This document shows, one piece after another, positions 1-7,956 of a DNA stretch of 64,000 nucleotides (within the stretch, counting starts at the first letter, position 1; every line of letters begins with the position of its first letter). The DNA comes from Fusobacterium sp. (GTDB lineage: Bacteria; Fusobacteriota; Fusobacteriia; Fusobacteriales; Fusobacteriaceae): the NCBI RefSeq assembly GCF_019012925.1, contig NZ_JAGIRL010000047.1, positions 1 through 64,000 on the forward strand. The letters run 5' to 3'. A program made the translations under genes and the position numbers. The notes beneath the pieces were generated by a model. The model did not search any database and was not told the DNA's origin. It saw only the letters and a list, made by a program, of their open reading frames with translations.

Positions 1-203
1 AACCAAATTAGTTCTGACTTTTTTAGTTGAGTTAATTCTTTTCTGATAATTCCATCGCTAATAAATTTACCACCATTTCTATAATTTTCTTCCTGTTTCG
101 CAAGAGTATAGTTATAGATAAACCTAACAGTTCCAACACATTGCCATAATTTCTGCTCTTGCTCTTTGGTTGGATACAATCTAACTTTCTTTGCAAGTAT
201 CAT
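1..203 (-). CDS. tnpB: TnpB (IS607/IS605 OrfB) RNA-guided nuclease, N-terminal part, cut by window edge
   Basis: Reading the minus strand from an ATG at 203 gives MILAKKVRLYPTKEQEQK and continues open to base 1, through LWQCVGTVRFIYNYTLAKQ. This is the standard N-terminus of TnpB proteins of the IS200/IS605 and IS607 families (lysine-rich start, YPTKEQE, then the WxCxGxxRFxYN segment). TnpB is an RNA-guided DNA nuclease that helps retain the transposon. A ribosome binding site (AAGGAG) lies about 11 bases before the ATG. The catalytic RuvC part and zinc finger lie outside the window, so integrity cannot be judged. The adjacent tnpA is destroyed, so this tnpB is not accompanied by its own transposase. 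Confidence 0.85.
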   Translation of the reverse strand, partial: MILAKKVRLYPTKEQEQKLWQCVGTVRFIYNYTLAKQEENYRNGGKFISDGIIRKELTQLKKSELIW

Positions 204-351
204 CTTCTGTTAACTCCTTAATCATTTTTTATTATAGTTGATACCACAGTTACATAAGCAGGTTTAAAAGTATTATTCTTATCCCAATTTCTAAGAGTTT
301 GAATTGTTTTCCTATTTTATCTGCAAATTCTCCTATTGAGTAATATTTCAT
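181..351 (-). pseudogene. tnpA: IS607-type TnpA serine recombinase, internally deleted and frameshifted remnant
   Basis: From the ATG at 351 the frame reads MKYYSIGEFADKIGK, the MerR-like DNA-binding start of IS607 TnpA. At a run of A's one base is missing; in the next frame the match resumes as TIQTLRNWDKNNTFKPAYVTV. About 30 bases later a short frame from 225 reads MIKELTEDDTCKES and stops at 181 inside tnpB, which looks like a TnpA C-terminus overlapping the tnpB start. The recombinase domain of roughly 150 residues between these pieces is missing. This is therefore a collapsed tnpA with both ends kept. The family assignment is from recognition of the N-terminus. Confidence 0.75.
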
Positions 352-447
352 ATTATCACCTCAATAGTGTTATATCATAATCTTTCAATATTTTATAGAA
401 TTTTATATAAAGTTATATATTATTAACAACAGATTTAACCCTCCTAA
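352..447. other. AT-rich spacer, no gene seen
   Basis: Non-coding AT-rich sequence between the TnpA remnant and the end of proB. It may hold the element's end, but I could not define a terminal repeat or a terminator. Confidence 0.4.
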
Positions 448-1248
448 TTATTCACAATCAAATACAGTTCCAATATCTTTTCCAGAGATAAGTTCTTCGA
501 TAAATGATGGATTAGAACCATCTAAGATAGCCATTCTTACTCCACCGTTATAGCATTTTCTTGCAGCTAGAAGTTTAGTTTCCATACCACCAACACTAAA
601 CTCACTACCCTTTTCTCCACCCATAGCTAGTATATCATCAGTAACTTTTTTAACATAAGATATTCTCTTTGCTTCAGGATGTGTCTTAGGATTAGCATCA
701 TAAAGGGCATCAATATCTGTAAGAATTACAAGTAGATCAGCTTTTATAAGTGTTGCCACACTTGCAGAAAGTCTGTCGTTGTCACTAAATTCAATCTCAA
801 AAGTAGAGATAGTATCATTGGCATTGATAATAGGGATAACACCAAATCCCAATAGAGTTTCTAAAGTGTTAGTTGTATTAGTTCTTCTCTCTCCCTCTTT
901 AAAGTCATCTTTAGTAAGAAGAATTTGAGCAACTCTTTGATTATATTCACTCATAAAGTTTTTGTAGATATGCATAAGTTCTGCTTGTCCAACAGCAGCA
1001 GCAGCCTGTTTTTCTCTAGTAAGAGTAGGTCTTTTCTCAAAGTTTAAGCTCTTTGATCCTACACCAATAGCTCCTGAAGTTACAAGTACAACATCTCTAT
1101 CTTGATTTCTAAGATCTGAAAGTATCCAAGCTAACTTATTCATCAAATGGAAGTTAAGATTTCCATTGGGATAAGTAAGAGTAGATGTACCAACCTTTAT
1201 AACAATTCTCTTTGAATTTTTGATTTTTTCTCTGATTTCATTATTCAT
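448..1248 (-). CDS. proB: Glutamate 5-kinase, short form without PUA domain
   Basis: Phosphorylates L-glutamate to glutamyl 5-phosphate, the first step of proline synthesis, in the cytosol. The 266 residues show the amino-acid kinase fold: IKVGTST near residue 17, VTSGAIGVG near 56, NANDT near 142, the LTDIDALYDANP loop near 177 and GGMETKL near 220. The length fits the short class that lacks the C-terminal PUA domain present in the E. coli enzyme. No proA is found next to it in this window; the next element downstream is the tnpA/tnpB remnant. The gene diverges from the S9 peptidase gene, and the 128 bases between them must hold both promoters. Confidence 0.95.
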   Translation of the reverse strand: MNNEIREKIKNSKRIVIKVGTSTLTYPNGNLNFHLMNKLAWILSDLRNQDRDVVLVTSGAIGVGSKSLNFEKRPTLTREKQAAAAVGQAELMHIYKNFMSEYNQRVAQILLTKDDFKEGERRTNTTNTLETLLGFGVIPIINANDTISTFEIEFSDNDRLSASVATLIKADLLVILTDIDALYDANPKTHPEAKRISYVKKVTDDILAMGGEKGSEFSVGGMETKLLAARKCYNGGVRMAILDGSNPSFIEELISGKDIGTVFDCE

Positions 1249-1376
1249 ATATACTCACCTTAAAATTTATTATAATATACATTATACAGGTAAAATTATA
1301 TTTTTAATAGATTTTTTTATAAAAATTTTGTAAAATGTACCTATAGGGTCATAATTATTAAGTGGAGGTTTATGGT

Positions 1377-3353
1377 ATGGAGAGTTTAAAAATTGAGGAT
1401 TTTCTAGATTATAACTATCTGTCTGAGTTAAATATTTCACCAGATGGAAAATATGTAAGTTTTTTACAACACAGAGCTGATTATGATAAGAACAACTATA
1501 GCTCAAATATCTATATACTGAATCGTGAGAGTGAAGAGTATTGTAAATTGACAGAACTCAGTGATAAAAATCAGTATATGTGGATAGATGAAAAATCAAT
1601 AGTATTTTCAAGTAACAAAGATAGGGAGTTACAGCTTAGAAGTGATGAGGGAGAGAGCTGGAGTTGCTACCAAATTATAGATTTAGAGAGCAAAAAAGTT
1701 GAGGAGTATATGAGAATTCCTTTAGAAGTAACATCTATCAAAAATATAGATGGAGAGAAATTCATTCTTACAGCTCAATATGATAATTATGGAGTTGAAC
1801 TCAATGGTGCAGTTGGAGATGAACGTATCAAGAAGTTAGAGAAGATTAGAGAGAGTAAAAATTATGAGATAATAGATGAGATTCCTTTCTGGGGCAATGG
1901 TAAGGGATTTACGAATAAGAAGAGAAATAGACTATATATGTATAATAGATTAAGTGGAGAGATCTATCCAATAAGTGATAGAATTTCAAATGTAAATTAC
2001 TATTCATATAGAGATGGAAAAATTGTATATACAGTGAATAGATTTACTAATAAACAGGAGCAGAGAGAGGGGATATATAGTTTTGATATCAGCACTAAGA
2101 GCGAGGAGCTATTATTGGCTGGTGAGGAGTTTAGAGTTAATTTTGTAGAGTTTTTTAATGATGGAATAATTTGTGGTTTAAATGACACTAAAGATTATGG
2201 ACTCAATCAAAATCCAAAATTCTATACAATAAAAGATGGAGAGCTTAAACTTTTCAAAGAAAATGATAGTTCATTAAGTAATAGTGTAGGTTCAGATTGT
2301 AGATATGGAAATAATAGAAATTTTAGAGAAAATTCAGGAGAACTATACTATATAACAACTATTTTACACAGTTCAGTATTGAGATCTCTAGATGAAATGG
2401 GAGTTGAAAGAACAATATCCTCTGCTGATGGGTCAGTGGATGGCTTTATTTTAGCTGATAAAGAGATCTACTTTATAGGAATGAAAGGTTTGAGATTACA
2501 GGAGATATACTCTATTAAAAATGGAGTAGAGAAGAGAGTAACAGATTTTAATGAGAAAATATATGAGAATAAAGAGCTTTCAAGACCTGAAAAATTAAGT
2601 GTTGTAAGCAATGGAGTAGAGATAGAGGGATGGGTTATAAAACCAACCAATTATGAAGAGGGGAAAATGTACCCAGCTATCTTAGATATACATGGTGGAC
2701 CTAAAACTGTCTATGGAGATATTTTTTATCATGAGATGCAAGTTTGGGCAAACCTAGGTTATTTTGTCTTTTTCTGTAATCCACATGGTGGAGATGGACG
2801 TGGAAATGAGTTTGCAGACATTAGAGGGAAATATGGAACAATTGACTATGAGGATTTGATGAATTTTACTGATAAAGTAACCAATAGTTACCCTATAATA
2901 GAGAGAAAAATAGGTGTGACAGGTGGATCTTATGGTGGGTATATGACAAACTGGATAATAGGGCATACAAATAGATTTGCCTGTGCTGTATCTCAAAGAA
3001 GTATATCTAACTGGTTTTCAAAATTTGGTACTACAGATATAGGTTACTATTTTAATGTAGATCAAAATATGTCTAGCCCTTGGAAGAATCCAGAGAAATT
3101 ATGGTGGCATTCGCCTCTAAAATATGCAAACAGAGTGGTAACACCAACTCTATTTATACACTCAGAAGAGGATTATAGATGCTGGCTAGCTGAGGGATTA
3201 CAGATGTTTACCGCTATTAAATATCATGGAGTTCAGGCTAGACTCTGTATGTTTAAGGGAGAGAACCATGAATTATCTAGAAGCGGAAAGCCTAAAAATA
3301 GAGTTAAAAGGCTACAAGAGATAACAAAATGGTTCGAAGAATTTTTAAAATAA
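1377..3353 (+). CDS. S9 family prolyl oligopeptidase / acylaminoacyl-type peptidase
   Basis: Serine peptidase acting on short peptides, probably cytosolic because no signal peptide is seen. The N-terminal half has the WD-like repeats of a beta-propeller (PDGKYVSF near the start). The C-terminal half is an alpha/beta hydrolase: HGGP, then GGSYGGY with Ser518, Asp599 in HSEEDYRC and His631 in GENHEL, counted from the ATG at 1377. A GTG at 1362 in the same frame lies inside the ribosome binding site AGTGGAGG, so 1377 with 8-base spacing is the better start, giving 658 residues. It is monocistronic. Exact substrate preference cannot be read from sequence. Confidence 0.9.
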   Translation: MESLKIEDFLDYNYLSELNISPDGKYVSFLQHRADYDKNNYSSNIYILNRESEEYCKLTELSDKNQYMWIDEKSIVFSSNKDRELQLRSDEGESWSCYQIIDLESKKVEEYMRIPLEVTSIKNIDGEKFILTAQYDNYGVELNGAVGDERIKKLEKIRESKNYEIIDEIPFWGNGKGFTNKKRNRLYMYNRLSGEIYPISDRISNVNYYSYRDGKIVYTVNRFTNKQEQREGIYSFDISTKSEELLLAGEEFRVNFVEFFNDGIICGLNDTKDYGLNQNPKFYTIKDGELKLFKENDSSLSNSVGSDCRYGNNRNFRENSGELYYITTILHSSVLRSLDEMGVERTISSADGSVDGFILADKEIYFIGMKGLRLQEIYSIKNGVEKRVTDFNEKIYENKELSRPEKLSVVSNGVEIEGWVIKPTNYEEGKMYPAILDIHGGPKTVYGDIFYHEMQVWANLGYFVFFCNPHGGDGRGNEFADIRGKYGTIDYEDLMNFTDKVTNSYPIIERKIGVTGGSYGGYMTNWIIGHTNRFACAVSQRSISNWFSKFGTTDIGYYFNVDQNMSSPWKNPEKLWWHSPLKYANRVVTPTLFIHSEEDYRCWLAEGLQMFTAIKYHGVQARLCMFKGENHELSRSGKPKNRVKRLQEITKWFEEFLK

Positions 3354-3428
3354 CTGTTAATAAATATTTTTAAATGTGATATAATAAACACAGAACAAAG
3401 CTTTTTTTAAATTTTGGAGGTGGGTTTT

Positions 3429-4541
3429 TTGCATAAAGCTAATTATATTATGATGACACCAGGACCTACTATGGTTAGGGAGAATGTATTACATGCAAAA
3501 GGAAATTATTATGGGAATTCAGATTTTGATCCTAAATTTTTTGAGTTCTATGGACAATTATGTAAAAAAATAGGAAAGATATTTGGAGCAAAAAAGGCTC
3601 AAACTATAATAATGGCTGGAGAAGGAATGCTAGGATTAGACAGTGCCTGTGCAGCTCTTACTGAAAAAGGAGACAAAGTTTTAGTAATCTCTAATGGACT
3701 TTATGGTGCTGGATTCAAAGATTTAGTTGAGATCTATGGTGGAGAGGTAACAGTATTTGAAAGTGATGTAAAAGATAAAATAGATACAGATTCTCTGAGA
3801 GTATTTTTGGAGCAACATAAAGATTATGGATTTAAGTATGCAACAGTAGTTCATTGTGATACTCCTTCTGGAGTTTTTAACAATGTGAAGGATATATGTA
3901 AGACATTGAAATCAATGGGAATAATGACAGTTGTAGACACTGTTTCAGCTGTTGGAGGAGCAGAGGTAAAAGTTGATGAGTGGGGTATAGACATAGCTTT
4001 AGGTGCTTCACAAAAAGTTCTTTCTGCTACAACTGGTCTTACAATAATGACAGTAAGTGATGATGCTTGGAAGGCAATAGAGAATAGAAAATCTCCAATT
4101 CCTTCATTCTATTGTAATCTTTCGTTATGGAGAGATTGTGTAGAGAAAAAACTTTTCCCATATACTATGCCAATTGGAGAGATAGCAGCTTTAGGATTAT
4201 CAATTGATAATATGTTCCAAGAAGGACTGGATAAAGTAATAGAGAGACACTATACTGCAGCAGAGTATACTAGAAATAGATTGATGGATCTAGGAATAGA
4301 GCTTTATTTAAAAGGTGGATATTCACCAACAGTAACAGCTTTCTATGTACCAGAAGGATATGATTTAGAAGAGGTATATAATCATATGTTAGAGCATCAT
4401 GAAGTGATGGTAGGGAAATCTTATGGATATTTAGCTGATAAAGTTTTAAGAATAGGGCATATGGGAGAGAATGCTCGTTTCTTTAGAATAGATTACACTA
4501 TGAGAGCTTTAGAGAAAACTTTAAAAGAATTAAAAAAGTAA
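3429..4541 (+). CDS. Class V PLP aminotransferase (serine/alanine-glyoxylate aminotransferase family)
   Basis: PLP-dependent transaminase of the fold-type I, class V group that includes alanine-glyoxylate, serine-pyruvate and phosphonate aminotransferases. The N-terminal MTPGPT signature is present, followed by VHCDTPSGV and VVDTVSAVGG, and the Schiff-base lysine is expected at Lys196 in ASQKVLSATTG. The TTG at 3429 follows GGAGGTG by about 6 bases; an in-frame TTG at 3414 overlaps that ribosome binding site and is less likely. Neighbours do not define a pathway, and I see no glycine or phosphonate genes nearby. The substrate is open. Confidence 0.88.
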   Translation: MHKANYIMMTPGPTMVRENVLHAKGNYYGNSDFDPKFFEFYGQLCKKIGKIFGAKKAQTIIMAGEGMLGLDSACAALTEKGDKVLVISNGLYGAGFKDLVEIYGGEVTVFESDVKDKIDTDSLRVFLEQHKDYGFKYATVVHCDTPSGVFNNVKDICKTLKSMGIMTVVDTVSAVGGAEVKVDEWGIDIALGASQKVLSATTGLTIMTVSDDAWKAIENRKSPIPSFYCNLSLWRDCVEKKLFPYTMPIGEIAALGLSIDNMFQEGLDKVIERHYTAAEYTRNRLMDLGIELYLKGGYSPTVTAFYVPEGYDLEEVYNHMLEHHEVMVGKSYGYLADKVLRIGHMGENARFFRIDYTMRALEKTLKELKK

Positions 4542-4569
4542 AATTTTGTTTAAAAAAAGAAAAAAATGA

Positions 4570-4620
4570 GCGAGAATAACGAAAAAAATAAAAAAAATGC
4601 TTTTTATTTTTTTAAAACTT
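4570..4620 (+). terminator. Possible AT-only hairpin terminator after the aminotransferase gene
   Basis: An A-rich arm and a T-rich arm can pair around ATGC near 4599, ending in a T run. The stem has no GC pairs, so the call is weak. Confidence 0.3.
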
Positions 4621-4647
4621 GAATTTTCCTAAATAAGATATTATAAT
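4619..4647 (+). promoter_or_regulatory. Promoter of the Na/phosphate cotransporter gene
   Basis: TTGAAT at 4619-4624 and TATAAT at 4642-4647 with a 17-base spacer. The leader to the ATG at 4742 is about 90 bases and contains no obvious structure. Confidence 0.6.
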
Positions 4648-4741
4648 AAAATGTACGTCTTTTGTATTACATAATGAAATTAAAAATTAATACAAAAAGA
4701 GTAATGTTATATGATAATTCTTATTTATTTTAGGAGGTAAA

Positions 4742-6373
4742 ATGTATCTGGATATAATTTTTAAGGTTCTTGGAGGTCTGGGAATATTTCTTTATGGGAT
4801 GGATAATATGTCTTCAGGAATGCAAAAATTAGCAGGAAAGAAGTTAAAAAGATTTTTAGCTGTTTTAACTACCAATAGGTTTATTGCAATATTAATGGGA
4901 ATATTTGTAACAGCATTAGTTCAATCATCATCTGTTAGTACAGTAATGACAATAGGATTTGTAAATGCTTCATTATTAACATTAAAACAAGCTTTAGGAG
5001 TAATTTTTGGTGCAAACATAGGAACTACAATTACAGGATGGATTCTTGTATTGAATATAGGAAAATATGGATTACCAATAGTTGGTGCTGCAGCTATAGC
5101 ACATATGTTTTTAAAAGGAGATAAAGCGAAGACAAGAGCACTTACAATAATGGGATTAGGAATGATCTTCTTAGGACTAGAGCTAATGAGTAATGGATTG
5201 AAGCCAGTAAGGGATATGCCAGAATTTGTGAGATTATTTCAAATGTTTTCTGCGGATTCATATTTTGGTGTTATAAAAGCGGCAGCTGTAGGAGCTTTAG
5301 TTACTGCTATTGTACAATCATCATCAGCTACATTAGGAATAACAATTACATTAGCATTACAGGGATTGATATCTTATGAGACAGCAGTAGCTTTGGTATT
5401 GGGAGAAAACGTTGGAACTACAATTACAGCTATTTTAGCAACTTTAAACGCAAATGTTAATGCTAAAAGAGCAGCTTATGCTCATACGATAATTAACACA
5501 TTTGGTGTTTTATGGGTGACAGCAGTATTTAAACCTTATTTACAATTTTTAAATATATTTAATAATCATGATACAAATATAACAATGGCAATTGCTACAG
5601 CACACACAGTTTTCAATGTTGTGAATGTAATTTTATTTACTCCTTTCATAGGATATCTAGCAGATTTTTTATGTAAGGTGATAAAAGATGATGGTAAAGT
5701 TAATGATAGAATAACTAAGATAGATGAACTTATGTTAAAAACTTCAGGGGTAGTTGTGGAACAGACCAAAGTGGAAGTTGGAAATATGGGTAAAATGATA
5801 CAATTAATGTTTGATGAAGTAAAAAAAGTCTATACTAATCCTGCTGCTTTGACAGATACAAAAGTTAAAGATTTAAGAAAGATGGAAGATGACTTAGATC
5901 TTTATCAAAAAGAGATAACTGATGCCAATTTCGTTATCCTAAATAATAAAGATATAAATGATAGTTTAAGAAGAGATATTAGAAATAACTTAATTGTTTC
6001 AGATGAATATGAAACAGTAAGTGATTATTTAATGAGAATAACTAATAGTCTAAAGAAATTACATGATAATGTTATGACTTTTACTGAACAAGAAATAGAA
6101 GTAATGTTACTATTGCATGAAAAAACTAATGAGTTTTTTAAGAATATTGATAGAGGTTATCAAGAGAAAAATCTGATATTGATAAAAGAGTGTATAGTTA
6201 ATGCTAAAGAAGTAACAGCTCTTTATAAAGATGCTAAAAAGCACTATATGGATTATGGAATTAAAGAAGCAGCAACTACAATGTCTACAACTAATTTTAT
6301 GGATATAATAAATTTCTATAGAAGAGTTGGGGATCATTTAACTAATATTATTGAAGGATATTCAAGTAAGTAA
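4742..6373 (+). CDS. Na+/phosphate cotransporter family protein (NptA/YjbB-like) with PhoU-like tail
   Basis: Inner-membrane sodium-coupled phosphate transporter. The first 320 residues carry the two inverted Na/Pi repeats, each with the QSSS signature (LVQSSSVST and IVQSSSATL) and the following GANIGTTITG / GENVGTTITA loops. The last 200 residues are a helical cytoplasmic PhoU-like domain, which is usual for bacterial members of 540-550 residues. The ribosome binding site AGGAGG is well placed. A copy of the last 36 bases of this gene plus its terminator is found 6.4 kb downstream at 12761, which marks the edges of an inserted cassette. The direction (import or export) cannot be told from sequence. 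Confidence 0.92.
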   Translation: MYLDIIFKVLGGLGIFLYGMDNMSSGMQKLAGKKLKRFLAVLTTNRFIAILMGIFVTALVQSSSVSTVMTIGFVNASLLTLKQALGVIFGANIGTTITGWILVLNIGKYGLPIVGAAAIAHMFLKGDKAKTRALTIMGLGMIFLGLELMSNGLKPVRDMPEFVRLFQMFSADSYFGVIKAAAVGALVTAIVQSSSATLGITITLALQGLISYETAVALVLGENVGTTITAILATLNANVNAKRAAYAHTIINTFGVLWVTAVFKPYLQFLNIFNNHDTNITMAIATAHTVFNVVNVILFTPFIGYLADFLCKVIKDDGKVNDRITKIDELMLKTSGVVVEQTKVEVGNMGKMIQLMFDEVKKVYTNPAALTDTKVKDLRKMEDDLDLYQKEITDANFVILNNKDINDSLRRDIRNNLIVSDEYETVSDYLMRITNSLKKLHDNVMTFTEQEIEVMLLLHEKTNEFFKNIDRGYQEKNLILIKECIVNAKEVTALYKDAKKHYMDYGIKEAATTMSTTNFMDIINFYRRVGDHLTNIIEGYSSK

Positions 6374-6427
6374 AAAATAATAGAAATTAGAATTATAGCT
6401 CTGTTAATGACAACAGGGCTATTTTTT
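6338..6427 (+). repeat. Direct repeat DR1, copy A (3' end and terminator of the Na/Pi gene)
   Basis: This 90-base stretch (last 36 bases of the cotransporter gene, spacer, terminator) recurs at 12761-12849 in the same orientation. By eye the copies differ by one A in a run, one G/A and one C/T. The two copies enclose the whole alpha-galactoside PTS operon. Confidence 0.9.
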
Positions 6428-6428
6428 T
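6397..6428 (+). terminator. Intrinsic terminator of the Na/Pi cotransporter gene
   Basis: AGCTCTGTT and AACAGGGCT pair across a short loop and are followed by seven T's. Confidence 0.85.
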
Positions 6429-6486
6429 ATTAAAAACAAAAAGCTTTTAAGATAGAAGAAAAAATATTATAAAAACACATATATTT

Positions 6487-6525
6487 AACTTGTTATAATT
6501 AATTAACACAAGTTCATAACAAGTT
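6487..6525 (+). promoter_or_regulatory. Upstream operator-like inverted repeat for the PTS operon
   Basis: AACTTGTTA at 6487-6495 and its exact complement TAACAAGTT at 6517-6525 lie 21 bases apart, with an imperfect third half site (TAACACAAGTT) between them. The half sites match those of the operator at 6648, so a second binding site for the same repressor is likely. Confidence 0.6.
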
Positions 6526-6604
6526 ATAAAATTTAAAATCCTATAAATTATACTATTTTCTATTTTTTTGATTAAAAACTGTATGTTTTTTTAAAAAAAA
6601 GTTA

Positions 6605-6633
6605 TTGACATAATAAAATAAAAAGCTTATAAT
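6605..6633 (+). promoter_or_regulatory. Consensus sigma-70 promoter of the PTS operon
   Basis: TTGACA at 6605-6610 and TATAAT at 6628-6633 with a 17-base spacer, a perfect consensus. Transcription would start near 6640, just before the operator palindrome, so a tight repressor is expected. Confidence 0.85.
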
Positions 6634-6647
6634 TGTTATAAGAATTA

Positions 6648-6665
6648 AACTTGTTATAACAAGTT
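6648..6665 (+). promoter_or_regulatory. 18-bp perfect palindromic operator, probably for the GntR repressor of this operon
   Basis: AACTTGTTATAACAAGTT is its own reverse complement. It lies directly downstream of the predicted start point and overlaps the ribosome binding region of the first gene, a usual place for a GntR/HutC repressor. The repressor is encoded in the same operon at 9311. The assignment to that protein is inference. Confidence 0.7.
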
Positions 6666-6679
6666 GAGGAGGGGTAATA

Positions 6680-6982
6680 ATGGATATAGAAACGATTGCA
6701 ATGTCATTAGTAGGAAATGCAGGAGAAGCAAGAAGTTTAGCATTTGAAGCTTTACATGAAGCTAAAAAGGGTGAATTTGAAAAAGCAGAGGAATTATTAA
6801 AAAAAAGTCATAAAAAAAATTTAGCTGCTCATGAATTACAAACACAACTTATATGTGAAGAAGCTAATGGTAATAGTACAGAAATGTCATTACTGATGGT
6901 TCATGCACAAGATCATTTAATGACTTCATTATTAGCTAGAGAGTTAATTAATGAGTTAATTGATATTTATAAAAAAAATTAA
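6680..6982 (+). CDS. PTS lactose/cellobiose-family EIIA
   Basis: Soluble phosphocarrier that takes phosphate from HPr and passes it to EIIB. The 100 residues are all helical, as in LacF/ChbA. The phosphorylated histidine is expected at His75 in MVHAQDHLM; the following Gln77 and Asp78 match the residues that organise the trimer core in this family. It is the first gene after the operator palindrome, with ribosome binding site GGAGGGG. It lacks any fused domain. Together with the separate IIC and IIB genes it completes one Lac-type PTS permease. Confidence 0.93.
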   Translation: MDIETIAMSLVGNAGEARSLAFEALHEAKKGEFEKAEELLKKSHKKNLAAHELQTQLICEEANGNSTEMSLLMVHAQDHLMTSLLARELINELIDIYKKN

Positions 6983-7006
6983 ATAAAGGATTAAAGTGGA
7001 GGAAAA

Positions 7007-7939
7007 ATGAAAAAAAGATTATTAGATTTTGGAGGCGAAGATTTTTTAAGAGTAACACCTATGGAGTTAAAACAAAGTATATTAGCTTCTGAGGGAAGAG
7101 TAATTATGGCAGAAAATGTACCAGTAGAGCAACCATATTTAAATGGAGTTACAAATGCAGAAATAGAACGTGCTGCAGGAGCAGACTTAATATTGTTTAA
7201 TGTACTTGATTTAATGGAACCAGAGATTCGTGGAATTCCAAGTAATATACCACAAAGTGAACATATAAATTGGATACGTAAAGCCATTGCTAGACCTATA
7301 GGTATTAACTTAGAACCAGTAGATTTAAATGCAACTATGAATGAAAAAAGACATGAAATTTCTATAGGTAGAATAGTATCACCTAAGACATTAGAGTTAG
7401 CTAAAGAATATGGATTTAGTTTTATTTGTTTAACAGGAAATCCAGGAACTGGTGTATCAAACTCAGCAATAAAAAATGCAATAGTATTAGCTAGAAAATA
7501 TTTTAATGGATTAATTATAGCTGGAAAAATGCATGGTGCAGGAGTAGATGAACCAGTGATGAATTTAGAAATAGCTAAAGAATTTGTTAATGCAGGAATA
7601 GATATATTACTTGTACCAGCTCCATATACAGTACCACACTTTATGGAACAAGATTTAAGAGAAATTGTAGATATGGTAAAAGAGTACAATAAAGGAAAAA
7701 GTATAGAAGAAAAGGTATTGATTATGGCAGCGAATGGAACAAGTCAAGACTCATCAGATGCAGATACAATTAAAAAAATAGGATTAACAGCAAAAGCATG
7801 TGGAGTAGATTTACATCATATTGGAGATTCTTTTAATGGAGTTTGTATTCCAGAGAATATATATACATTAGGAGTGGCTATTCGTGGGAAAAGACATCAA
7901 TTAACAATGTTAGCTCGTTCTAATTATCGTGGACAATAA
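7007..7939 (+). CDS. Predicted TIM-barrel protein of a PTS-linked family, function unknown (DUF7916-like)
   Basis: The 310-residue protein has the alternating pattern of a beta/alpha barrel: IMAENVPVE, DLILFNVLD, IGINLEPVD, FSFICLTGNPGTGVSN, LIIAGKMHGAG, IDILLVPAP, VLIMAANGTSQD and VDLHHIGDS follow as strand ends. Several of these carry Asn, Asp, Glu or His that could bind a metal or phosphate. I recognise it only as a family sometimes labelled a haloacid dehalogenase-like hydrolase, although the HAD motifs are absent; the DUF name is from memory. Its place between EIIA and EIIC suggests a role in processing the imported sugar phosphate, which is inference. Confidence 0.6.
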   Translation: MKKRLLDFGGEDFLRVTPMELKQSILASEGRVIMAENVPVEQPYLNGVTNAEIERAAGADLILFNVLDLMEPEIRGIPSNIPQSEHINWIRKAIARPIGINLEPVDLNATMNEKRHEISIGRIVSPKTLELAKEYGFSFICLTGNPGTGVSNSAIKNAIVLARKYFNGLIIAGKMHGAGVDEPVMNLEIAKEFVNAGIDILLVPAPYTVPHFMEQDLREIVDMVKEYNKGKSIEEKVLIMAANGTSQDSSDADTIKKIGLTAKACGVDLHHIGDSFNGVCIPENIYTLGVAIRGKRHQLTMLARSNYRGQ

Positions 7940-7956
7940 TGAAATAGGGGGTTTTT

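Noticed and set aside
6991-7689. Long minus-strand frame opposite the TIM-barrel gene
   Set aside because: It is the mirror of a strongly coding plus-strand gene, rich in Ser, Ile and Phe, and has no ribosome binding site.
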